Origin: Chitinophaga pinensis
Lineage (GTDB): Bacteria; Bacteroidota; Bacteroidia; UKL13-3
NCBI GenBank assembly: GCA_945873755.1
Contig: CAMCEM010000008.1
Span: 1 to 43,446 of the forward strand
Direction: 5' to 3'
Length of the DNA stretch: 43,446 bases
In this document: positions 8,865 to 18,300 of the stretch, piece after piece
Position numbering within the stretch: position 1 is the stretch's first letter
Layout of the letters: the number at the start of each line of letters is the position of its first letter
Made by a program: the position numbers and the translations under genes
Notes under the pieces: generated by a model
Databases searched by the model: none
Seen by the model: only the letters and a program-made list of their open reading frames with translations
Told to the model about the DNA's origin: nothing

Positions 8865-8938
8865 TTCTGCCATTGCAGGCGTCCTTGTCTGCAATTTATC
8901 ATTTAATGATATTGGCGTGGACGCCAACATCGGCAGAA
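8865..8938. repeat. 74-base cloverleaf-shaped palindromic element
   Basis: Outer arms TTCTGCC (8865-8871) and GGCAGAA (8932-8938) are perfectly complementary. They enclose three hairpins in a row: ATTGCAG/CTGCAAT (8872-8878/8889-8895), ATCAT/ATGAT (8898-8910) and TTGGCGT/ACGCCAA (8912-8918/8921-8927). The fold is a four-way junction like a tRNA, but the T-loop and anticodon features are missing, so I call it a palindromic repeat, not a tRNA. Confidence 0.65.
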
Positions 8939-8968
8939 ATTAAAGCTAAGAAAATGACTCCAACGGAG

Positions 8969-9060
8969 TCAAATGTTTATAGAAAATTTTGCCACCAAAA
9001 ATGTACGACCCCATCGGGGTCGAACCCAACAATAAATTTAAATTTTCTATAAACATTTGA
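8969..9060. repeat. 21-base-arm inverted repeat with central hairpin
   Basis: Arms 8969-8989 and 9040-9060 are perfect reverse complements (core ATGTTTATAGAAAA). The interior carries a perfect 7-bp hairpin, CGACCCC-ATC-GGGGTCG (9006-9022). A second hairpin, TGACTCC-AAC-GGAGTCA (8955-8971), abuts the left arm and shares its last three bases. From memory, similar 'gactcc...ggagtc' and 'gacccc...ggggtc' hairpins recur in intergenic DNA of Bacteroidota; a genome search would be needed to confirm that. Confidence 0.65.
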
Positions 9061-9306
9061 TCTTTTCAAGGTCAGAAATCCGTTAAGTCATTATGATAAC
9101 CACTATGCGTAGTCTGAAGCCGAGCCATTGCTGGGCGTATTCGTATTTAAGATGAGTAGAGAGTCTCCAGACTCATTTTCTTAGCCCGTGTCAGAGACAC
9201 TACCTTTCATTTAAAATCCGAAGAGCGCTTCGCTAACTCTCCGGATAGTTGTAATTATAAATTTCAAATAATCTTTATAATCTGTGTAATCTGTGGCTAA
9301 AATTTT

Positions 9307-10626
9307 TTATCGTAAATCAACCTTTAAAACATATTTGGTTTTGTAATCAATTTTATAATCATTGCTAATTTGAAAAGGCAAAACAGCCATTATATCTTGG
9401 TTGGTTTCATTATAAAGTACCAAACATTTTTCTTTTTCAAATTGATTGATTTTTTTATCAATAAAATAGTCACTTACCAATTTATTTCCTGTCATTCCCA
9501 AAGGTTTAAATTTATCTCCTTGCTGCCAGTTTCTAATTGTTATTGTATCGTTTAAATTATAAATATTTATGTATAAAAAATCTTTGCTAAATTGGGTTGG
9601 AATTTCTGTAATTAAATTCATTGAAAATTCATTTATTTTCAATTCATTATTTTCAATTTCTTTTAAATTGATGGTGTAATTGAATGTGCTTTTTTCTAAT
9701 GTTTTAATAATTATATAATCCCTGTCAATCAACGCAACATGGGTTTTAGACTCAAATAAAATTCCACTGTTTTTTTCGTAATTTAAAACAATTTGTTCTA
9801 TGTCGTTTTCGTTAAAATTATATGGTTTTAAATAGTAATAAAGCAAACTATTTTTTGCCTTATGTTTCATTATTTTTAACGAAACAAAAATTTGATTATT
9901 TTTAAATTCAATAAATTCACTTTTAAGTAGGTTAACATATTCGTTTATTAATATTTCATCTGTTTGTATTTTTAAACTTAAATCATAAAAATTATCAATT
10001 GCATCGTTGTTTAATTCTTCAAGTTTTGGAATAATGTTATGCCTAATATTATTGCGCAGATAATCTTCTTTTTTATTGCTGCTGTCTTCCCTAAAACCAA
10101 TATTATTTTCGGTAGCAAATTGTACAATTTCTTTTTTATTGGTAAATAATAAAGGCCTAATAAGATTGTTTTTTTTAGCTAAAATTCCATGTAATCCACT
10201 AATGCCAGTTCCACGTGTTATATTTATTAGCATGGTTTCGGCCACATCGTTTTGGTGGTGTGCTGTGGCTATATAATTGTAATTGTTTTTTATAGCTATT
10301 TCGTTAAACCAATGGTACCTTAATTGGCGTGCTGCCATTTGAATAGAAATTTTATTTTCTGAAGCAAATTTTTCTGTTTCAAATTTTATAGTAAAAAAAG
10401 GAATTTCGTTTGTTTTACAGTAATTGCTTACAAACTCCTCGTCATCATTGCTTTCTGCTCCTCTCAATCCAAAATTACAATGAGCAATACCAAATAAATA
10501 ATTTTCTTTTTTAAATAAATCAACCATTACCATCGAATCAATTCCGCCACTTACTGTAAGCAAAACTTTTTCATCACTGCTAAACAATTGTTGGTATTGA
10601 ATAAATTTTTTAAAACGAGCAAGCAT
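9307..10626 (-). CDS. tilS: tRNA(Ile)-lysidine synthase TilS
   Basis: Essential cytoplasmic enzyme that uses ATP and lysine to turn cytidine-34 of the CAU-anticodon tRNA-Ile into lysidine, so that it reads AUA. At 439 residues it has the usual length. The N-terminal PP-loop ATPase motif SGGIDS is at residues 26-31, followed by 'NFGLRGAESNDDEEFV' and 'ATAHHQNDVAETML', both characteristic of TilS. The C-terminal domain carries 'GDKFKPLGMTGNKLVSDYF', the tRNA-binding tail signature. It is divergent from the OstA-like gene and convergent with the OmpA gene across the palindromic island. Confidence 0.95.
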   Translation of the reverse strand: MLARFKKFIQYQQLFSSDEKVLLTVSGGIDSMVMVDLFKKENYLFGIAHCNFGLRGAESNDDEEFVSNYCKTNEIPFFTIKFETEKFASENKISIQMAARQLRYHWFNEIAIKNNYNYIATAHHQNDVAETMLINITRGTGISGLHGILAKKNNLIRPLLFTNKKEIVQFATENNIGFREDSSNKKEDYLRNNIRHNIIPKLEELNNDAIDNFYDLSLKIQTDEILINEYVNLLKSEFIEFKNNQIFVSLKIMKHKAKNSLLYYYLKPYNFNENDIEQIVLNYEKNSGILFESKTHVALIDRDYIIIKTLEKSTFNYTINLKEIENNELKINEFSMNLITEIPTQFSKDFLYINIYNLNDTITIRNWQQGDKFKPLGMTGNKLVSDYFIDKKINQFEKEKCLVLYNETNQDIMAVLPFQISNDYKIDYKTKYVLKVDLR

Positions 10627-10687
10627 TTGATTAAAATAAATAAAAAATATTATTGGTATAATTTATGGTGTAATTTTACAATTATTT

Positions 10688-10715
10688 TAGCATAAATAAT
10701 ATTTACGTTATGCTA
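10688..10715. promoter_or_regulatory. Operator-like inverted repeat between tilS and the OstA-like gene
   Basis: Perfect 8-base arms TAGCATAA (10688-10695) and TTATGCTA (10708-10715) with a 12-base spacer lie in the 116-base divergent promoter region, just upstream of the TAGTTTTG box at 10731. Arm spacing suits a dimeric regulator, but none is known to bind here. Chance occurrence in AT-rich DNA is possible. Confidence 0.35.
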
Positions 10716-10730
10716 TAATTTTTTTTTTAA

Positions 10731-10738
10731 TAGTTTTG
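10731..10738 (+). promoter_or_regulatory. -7 promoter box TAGTTTTG, 4 bases before ATG
   Basis: Matches the Bacteroidota TAnnTTTG box and ends only 4 bases before the ATG at 10743. If used, transcription starts at or next to the start codon, giving a leaderless or nearly leaderless mRNA for the OstA-like gene. No clear TTG lies at the -33 position (TTA at 10708-10710 is the closest). Confidence 0.5.
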
Positions 10739-10742
10739 ACCC

Positions 10743-12257
10743 ATGCAATATTTTGCCAAAAAATTTATTTATCTCATTTTATTTATTTCAATTGTTCAAT
10801 TAGTAAGTGCCCAGCAAAAAAGCAAAGTAGAAATTTTGGGTGCTGATTTATTTGAAGGCCAAACTTCTACTTTAGGAAGCATTAAAAAATTAATTGGAAA
10901 TGTTGTTTTAAAGCAAGTAAATACTATCATGTATTGTGATTCGGCCATTTTATATGACGATTCGAATATGGTAAAGGCTTACGGAAACGTAAGAGTTAAC
11001 CACAACGACAGCATAAGGATGGAAGGCAATTATTTAAAGTATGATGGCAATTCAAAACATGCTTTTATGGAAGGAAATGTTAAAATGTTTGATAAATCAA
11101 TGACGTTAACAACCAGTCAACTCGATTTTGATATGCAAAACAGCATAGGATATTATTTAAATAAAGGATTAATTATAAGTGATAAAAATAATTTAACGAG
11201 CCAAAGTGGTTATTATTACAGCCGAACGCGCAATTTATTTTTTAAGAAAAACGTAGTATTAATTAATCCCGAGTACACTATGAAAAGTGATACTTTAATG
11301 TACAATACTTTATCGAAAACTGCTTATTTTTATGGAGAAACAACCATTAAAAGTGTTAAAGATAAAATAACTTGCGAAAACGGATGGTACGATACCAAAA
11401 AAGACATCAGTCAATTTAGCAAAAACGCCATATTATATACTGAACAAAAAATGCTAAAAGCCGATAGCATGTTTTACGATAGAAAAAACAATGTTGGTAA
11501 AGCATTTAGAAATATTGAATTGTACGATTCTGTTCAAAAAATAACATTGTATGGCAACTATGGAATAATGAATGGCAAAACAAAAAAAACGTATGTTACT
11601 CAAAACCCTTATGCGCTAATGATTATGGATAAAAACGACAGTATGTTTTTATATGCTGATAGTTTATTTTTATTTCAAGCCGATAAAAAGCTAAAGCAAA
11701 AGGAGTCGATAAAAGCCTATAGAAAGGTTAAAATATTTAAATCGGATATTCAGGGTGTTTGCGATAGTTTAATTTACGAAAAATCAGATTCTGTTCTTTC
11801 CATGTTTTCATCACCTATTATATGGAATGGAGCCAACCAAATAACTGCAGATACCATTCATTTTTTCATTAATAATAATAAACTTGATTCATTTGAATTA
11901 AAGAATAACTCATTTTTAATTTCGAACGAAAAAGGCCCACATTACAACCAAGTAAAAGGTAAAAACATGAAAGGTTTGTTAGACAGTAGCAACATTAAAT
12001 ATTTGAGGGTTTATGGCAATGGGCAAAGTATTTATTATGCTAAAGAAGACAGTGTAAATTATATTGGCATCAATAAAATTGATTGCAGCGAAATGGAATT
12101 TTATTTTAGTAATAAAAAAATTAGTAAAGGTGTTTTTATTACAAATCCCGAGGGATTTATGTACCCATTAGATGAGTTTAAACCAGAAGAATTAAAGCTT
12201 AAAGGCTTTATATGGCGTGAAAATGAAAAACCACAAAAGGTTTATTATCAATATTAA
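10743..12257 (+). CDS. OstA-like (LptA/LptD-N type) periplasmic protein
   Basis: Exported protein of 504 residues with a signal peptide (cleavage after Ala23, 'LVSAQQ'). The body is a long series of OstA/LptA-like beta-strand repeats alternating 'gain-of-element' phrases such as 'KKLIGNVVLKQ', 'VKAYGNVRVNH', 'AFMEGNVKMF', 'AYFYGETTIK' and 'SFNRNIELYDS'-like segments, which build the beta-jellyroll that carries lipopolysaccharide across the periplasm. It is longer than proteobacterial LptA (approx. 185) and lacks the LptD barrel, the form seen in Bacteroidota as 'OstA-like protein'. A role in LPS transport is inferred from the family. Its -7 box nearly touches the start codon. Confidence 0.85.
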   Translation: MQYFAKKFIYLILFISIVQLVSAQQKSKVEILGADLFEGQTSTLGSIKKLIGNVVLKQVNTIMYCDSAILYDDSNMVKAYGNVRVNHNDSIRMEGNYLKYDGNSKHAFMEGNVKMFDKSMTLTTSQLDFDMQNSIGYYLNKGLIISDKNNLTSQSGYYYSRTRNLFFKKNVVLINPEYTMKSDTLMYNTLSKTAYFYGETTIKSVKDKITCENGWYDTKKDISQFSKNAILYTEQKMLKADSMFYDRKNNVGKAFRNIELYDSVQKITLYGNYGIMNGKTKKTYVTQNPYALMIMDKNDSMFLYADSLFLFQADKKLKQKESIKAYRKVKIFKSDIQGVCDSLIYEKSDSVLSMFSSPIIWNGANQITADTIHFFINNNKLDSFELKNNSFLISNEKGPHYNQVKGKNMKGLLDSSNIKYLRVYGNGQSIYYAKEDSVNYIGINKIDCSEMEFYFSNKKISKGVFITNPEGFMYPLDEFKPEELKLKGFIWRENEKPQKVYYQY

Positions 12258-12281
12258 GTGTAAAAAATTGTTAATTTTATG

Positions 12282-12295
12282 TGCAAATGTTTGCA
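12282..12295. promoter_or_regulatory. Operator-like palindrome upstream of the giant surface protein
   Basis: TGCAAA-TG-TTTGCA is a palindrome with perfect 6-base arms, 64 bases before the ATG at 12360, within the 102-base gap after the OstA-like gene. It may be a regulator site. A weak -7-like TACTTTTA (12330-12337) lies between it and the A-rich leader; no Shine-Dalgarno is visible. Confidence 0.3.
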
Positions 12296-12359
12296 TTCTT
12301 AAAGTTAAATACTATTTTAGCTAACTCAATACTTTTAAAAATTAAACTAAAAGAAATAT

Positions 12360-15300
12360 ATGAAATCAAATTTTACTAATTTTTACCTTAAGTTAAGTCT
12401 TTACTTAATTGTATTCGTTGGTTTTTCTGCAAAAGCTGCCTTAGCCCAAGGTTTTGCTGGTGGAAGAACGTACATTGTTAATGGGCAAATTGACCAGGTT
12501 TTACCAGTCGATACTTTTGTAAATTTAATGGGTACCGGTAACACAGGTGCTATTAATTTTTTAAATAACAATGGTGTTGATGTTACCCAACCTACTGGTA
12601 TCATTACCATATTATTAGATGCAGGATACTCAGGCGTAGAACCAACGGGTATTCAAGTAGGAAGAGCAAATGGATCAGGTTATCCTAATATGAGTAGCTC
12701 TCGCCCTGTAGTTTTAAAACCAAATGTTGGTTTAAACTTTGTTATTACTTCATCATCCGCAATTGCTGCTAATGGTAGTTTGTTTAGGGTATTTGGTAGT
12801 ACCGATTTTACAGTAGATGGCAGTGGAACAACTGGACAAAGAAACATTACTTTTAGTATGGGTGCTTTATCGTCAGGAACTACTTGTAAAGTAGTTGATA
12901 TTATTCCTGCTGTTTCTACCTTTACTAATAGAGTAAGAAATATTACTATTAGAAATTGTAATATTATAGGTAATTCTACTACATCGGCCAATAATACTTA
13001 TGCTGGTATTTATTTTGGAGGTTCTACCGCTACACCATCAGCTGCTGCTTTAGGAACAAATTACAATATTAATTATGTTAATAATAATATAATGGCAGTT
13101 CAAAATGGTATTTACCATAGAGGATTTGCTACAAATACAACTGCATTTCCATCGCAAGATACAGGTGTAAATGTATTAAATAATACAATTGGTGGTTATG
13201 TAAATCCTATTAATAGTGCACTACAAGCTTCTATAGGAAGTTTAAGTTCAAATTTAGCTGGTGTGTATTTACATACAGTAACTAATTCAACAGTGTCTGG
13301 TAATATTATTAGAAACACTATTGCTTTAAACTTTGGTTCAGTTAATGCAGGTTTTGCAGGTATCAGATTAGATGCTGCTGGTGCAACAGTTGCTTTAGAT
13401 TCAAATATTAGAATAACAAAAAATCAAATTTATAATTTATTTACCAATGCTGCAGGCCAAAGTGTTTCAGGAATTAGAATAAGTTTAGGAAATCATTTAA
13501 CACCTAGGAAATTATTAGTAGCAAACAATTCAATTTCAAGAATTTTTTCAGTAAATGGAGGTTCTAATATATTAAATGCATCAACAGCAGGATATACTGC
13601 CGGAATTACTATTGAAAATCAAACTGCAAACCTTGGATTAGAACTATACTTTAACTCAATAAATTTAAAAGGAGATACTTTAGCAAATAATGCAATCTCA
13701 ACATGTTTATTTGTAGGCAGTTTAACTACAGGCGGAATTATTTCTTTAAATAATTCGTTTGTTAATAATTTTGGAAGCACTTTAAATAATACTACAGGTT
13801 ACCAAAATTATGCAGTTATCACTGCAGCCAATAATATCAATCCTTTTACTTACTCTAACTTTAACAATTATTACTCAAATACTTTTGGACCTGGATACGC
13901 ATTTGTGGCAGGTATAATTAGAAATAATACCCTAAGGAATATTCCTTCTATTAAAAATTATAGATTGTACTCAATGTCAGATACGAATAGTTTGGCTGTA
14001 ATAGCTCCAATGTCGAATGATACAATTTGGAATGTACCTGCTGGTTTTGCAAACAGAACATACAATAGAGGTTATGCTTTAAACACATTAAACCAATTTA
14101 GTGCTTTTGTAAATTCAATTGTTACCAATAAAATCATTGATGATATGTATGGTAATTTTAGAACTGGTTTAGGCCGTTTTACATCAATAGGTTGCCATCA
14201 TTGGAATGGTGATTCAACAGAAATTAATGTTGGTTTAATGGGCGGGAATACATACCCTATTAATGGTTTTTCAGTTCCTCCAACTGCTACTAACCCTACT
14301 TCAGGTAGTTTTAGAGATTTAGCTGAAGCAGTAACTTACCTAAACGCTTATGGTATTTCAGGTAATCAAAATAATGTGGTTTTAGAAATACGCGCCACAT
14401 ACCCAAGAGAAAACAAATTTATTCCTGCAATTATTGATTATCCGGGTGCTGATCAATCTTTAAATGTGGAAATTCGCCCTGCTGTTGGAGTGGTTGATAC
14501 TATTTGGACTCCCAATAGAGCAATTCCTAATAATGCATCTGTTTTAACTTTAGACGGAGCAAAAAATATAATTATTGATGGTTTAGCTAGTGGTTCAAAT
14601 GAATTTAGAAACTTAACTTTCATGTTTAGAAATTTATCAACCAATCCTATTTCTAGGGTAATTGGTATTACCCCTTCCGAGCAACCATCGCAAAATATCA
14701 CTATAAGAAATGTAAATATTGTTGGTAACACTACCAACACAGCAATTAATACTTTAGCTGGTATTTATTATAGCTATCCATTTTTAACAACAGCTACACC
14801 GGGACAAAATGATACATTAAGAAGTATCAATAATAGGAACATCAATATTATTAATAACTTAATTCAAGGTGTAAGAAATGGTATTATGGTTAGGGGTTCA
14901 AGTGCAAATCCTACAGGTGCTGCCGAGGTATTTGCTGCAACTGTTTCACCTGCTTTAACAAATCGTGTTCAAAACTTAAAAATAGTTGGAAACATAATTG
15001 GAGGAACTACTGCTCCAGGTGGAACTTTGCCAACTACTTATATTGGTGGTGCAAACAACCAAGCAGGTATATTTGTAATGGGTGTAGAAGCAGCAATCAT
15101 TGATTCTAATATTATTAGAAACACATTGGCAACATCTAATATATCAAACGGTTTTAGAGGAATTGAAATTGTAGAAACTTCAACTAAATATGCCAATTTT
15201 GATGTAAGTGTAACTAAAAACTTTATTTATAACTTAACTACAATAAGTGGTCAAGCAATGACTGGTTTAAGAGCTCAATTTACAGCACCTTCTGGTGCAA

Positions 15301-18300
15301 GGGGCTACTTATTTGCAAATAACCATATTTCAAAAATTAATGCAACAGGAGCAAGTACACCAATAAGTATTTCAAATCCTTCAGGTATCTTAGTCGATGC
15401 GTCTCTTCCTTTATCAGCTGCTAACTTAATTTCAATGGTAAATAATACCATTAATATGAGTGGAAATAACTTCTTAAATACTAATAGTGGAATATCTGCT
15501 TTGTATATGGGAAGTAATATTCGTGGTGGTATATCTAGTATTAATAATATTTTTGGTGTAACTGCTAATAGAAACACAACTGGTAATATGTACTCAGTTA
15601 TAACTTTAGCTCCAACTTCACCTTTTGCTTTAAATCCTGTATTTTTAATTGCTGCATCTGATTTCAACTCTTATTTTGTTTCAGGAAATAATCCAAATCC
15701 ATTAAATAATATTTTAATGGCTACGCCTTCATCTACTGCAATACCTGTTATTACTGCTAGAACTAATATAAACACATTGCGTTTATTTACTGGAACCAAT
15801 ACCGATTTAAGTTCATTTAATTTCCCAACTCGGTTTATTTCAGATTCACTACCCGATTTACTAACTGTAACTTCTGGTTCTAGGTACTCTTCTGGAGCAT
15901 CAAACTCATTGGTGTTAACTGATATTTACGGTGTTTCTCGTGCATCTGGTCCACAATTAGGAGCAGCTAGAATTACTAATCAAAATGCACCTTTACAACC
16001 TAATGGTGTTTACCAAATTAATGGAACAGACAATTATCCTGTTTTAGGAAGCCCTTCTACAGGTTCATTTAGAACTTTACGTTCAGCAGTTAATTATTTA
16101 AATGCATTTGGAACAGGTTTATCTTTCTCAGGTGTTCAACCAGCTAAATTAGTAATAAGCGCAGGATATGTAGGTGAAACAGATACTTTTACTTCTCCAA
16201 TTACAGTTTTTGATTTTCCATCGGCCAATGCTGCAGTTCCTGTTATTGTAACTGTTGCTGCAGGAAGACAAGATACTATTAGATTTACAAACGTTCTTGT
16301 AGCTCCTCCAGCAAATACAAGTTTAATCCGCTTTAACAGCAGTTCATTCTTTGGTTTTGATGGTTCAAATAACGGAACAATTACTAGAGATTTAACAATT
16401 GTGATGCCTAGTAACATGACTTCACCAACATATAAAATTATAGATATTGTTGGTGGACAAAGTTCAATTTTTGCAACTTCTCTATCTACTTCAAGTAATT
16501 TTGTAAACAATTGTAATTTAATTGGTAACTCTACAATATTTTCAAATAATACTTTCTCTGCTATTTATATGGGTGGTTTAACTGCTACTCCTTCCAATTC
16601 GGCTGGTGCTGGTTTAAACAATAACAATGCATTTATAAATAACTTTATTGGTGGTTGTCAATATGGAATTTATTTAAGAGGAAATGGAATTAGAGGTCAA
16701 GGCGATAACAACACCAACATTACTAATAATACAATTGGTGGAAATACTGCTCCGGGTGGTTCAACTCCAACCAATTATTATGGTGGTATTAACAATGCTG
16801 CAGGTATTTTCTGTGTAGGTCAATATAGAGCAACAATTAAAGGAAATAGAATTCAAAATAATATTCAAACATTTTCAAATCCTAGAGGAATTGAATTAGG
16901 TGTTATTCCTGGTTCAAATACCATTTTAGATTCAGCAAACGTTATTGATGGTAACATTATTAATAATATTGTTTCAACCTCATCAGGAAGTGCAGCTTAT
17001 GGATTATATATTAACTTTGGTTCTGATAATGGAAACGTAACTAACAGTACAAGAATTCAAAATAATATGATTTCTGGAATTGCTGCTCCTGGTTCAACCA
17101 CTTTAATGAATGGTGTTTATGGAATTGCCATTGATGCTGCAGCTAATTTTACTGATCCTAATATAACTATTCACTTTAATTCAATTAATTTAGGAACAGC
17201 AAATACTTTAACAGCCGGAAGAAGTGCTTGTTTAGCAATTGCTCCAAATTTCCCATTGAATTCTACTTCGTTGTTTTTAGGTTCAGGATTTAAAATGACC
17301 AATAATTTATTTACTAATAACCTAGGAGGTACTTCAACTTCTACTGGAATAAGAGCAAGTGCTGTTCAATTTGGAAGTGTTGCAAGTTCTTTCTCTCAGT
17401 CGGAAAATAACAATTATTTCTGTAATGCTACATTTGCAACAAGAGCACAATTTGTAAATAATGCATCTGGTGTTACACCTAACTTATTTAATGGTTGGGA
17501 TAGCATTAACAGATTTACAGGAGGTGATTTATACAGTACTAATTTAACTATTCCATTTACAAGTGATAACAACTTATTTATTCCTGCATTAACCAATTCA
17601 GTAATATATGGAGCAGGTATTCCAGTATTTGGTATCAACCAAGATGTGATTTCAAATACTAGAAATGGTTTAAGCCCTTCAATGGGTGCACACGAATATG
17701 TAGGTGGAAATAATATTGACAGTGTATTGCCAAGAATTGTACCTGCAAATGCTACAGTTTGTTTAAGTACTGCTTTGCCTACAATCAAATTTTTAATTGC
17801 AGAGAAAAACTTTGTAAGTACTTTTTTAACTTATAGAGTAAATGGTGGTTCTTCAACTAATATTACAGGAATTGTTTCTGTTAATAGCCAAGGTTTCCCT
17901 GAAGTAACTTTCTCAATACCAACTACAGTAATATCTTCTGGTGGATTAATTGAATATAAAGTTTCAGCTACTGAAATTTCTACAAATATTGGAACTTTTC
18001 CAGTTGATGGTTCGTGGGCTGTATTGCCTACAGGTATAGCTACTTTCCCTTATACCATGAATTTTGAAAATGGTTTACAAGGTTGGAATGCTCAAACGCT
18101 TACGTTAGGTGCTGCATGGGATATCAATGCATTTGGTTCTCCTGCTAATCCTTCGCAAGCAACTGAAAGTGGAATTAAGTGTGCTTTATTCCCTTCAAGC
18201 ACTTTACCTGTTGGTGCATCTGCTCGTTTAACTTCTCCTTGTTTTAATTTAAGTGCAGCGCAACGTCCAATATTACGTTTCCGTTTCTCTCAAAGCAATG

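Larger units (their letters stand above)
8769..9306. repeat. Palindrome-rich non-coding island between convergent genes
   Basis: 538 bases without a credible gene between the ends of the OmpA gene and tilS. Two near-identical 20-base direct repeats, ending '...TAATCTGTGGCT' (8839-8858 and 9279-9298, one mismatch), frame at least six inverted repeats: a cloverleaf-shaped unit (8865-8938), a GACTCC hairpin (8955-8971), a 21-base-arm inverted repeat (8969-8989/9040-9060) with a hairpin inside it (9006-9022), and hairpins at 9161-9174, 9188-9200 and 9216-9246. Some could end transcription of both flanking genes. The density and framing look like a mosaic of palindromic repeats of the REP/MITE kind. 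Confidence 0.7.

Noticed and set aside
8865..8938. tRNA gene suggested by the cloverleaf fold
   Set aside because: No T-loop GTTCRANNC, no D-loop consensus, no CCA-adjacent discriminator pattern, and the arm order and sizes do not fit a tRNA.
13000..17700. CRISPR-like or tandem DNA repeats inside the giant gene
   Set aside because: The similarity is at protein level (Asn-rich beta-helix turns), repeats vary in length and sequence, and the frame is open throughout.
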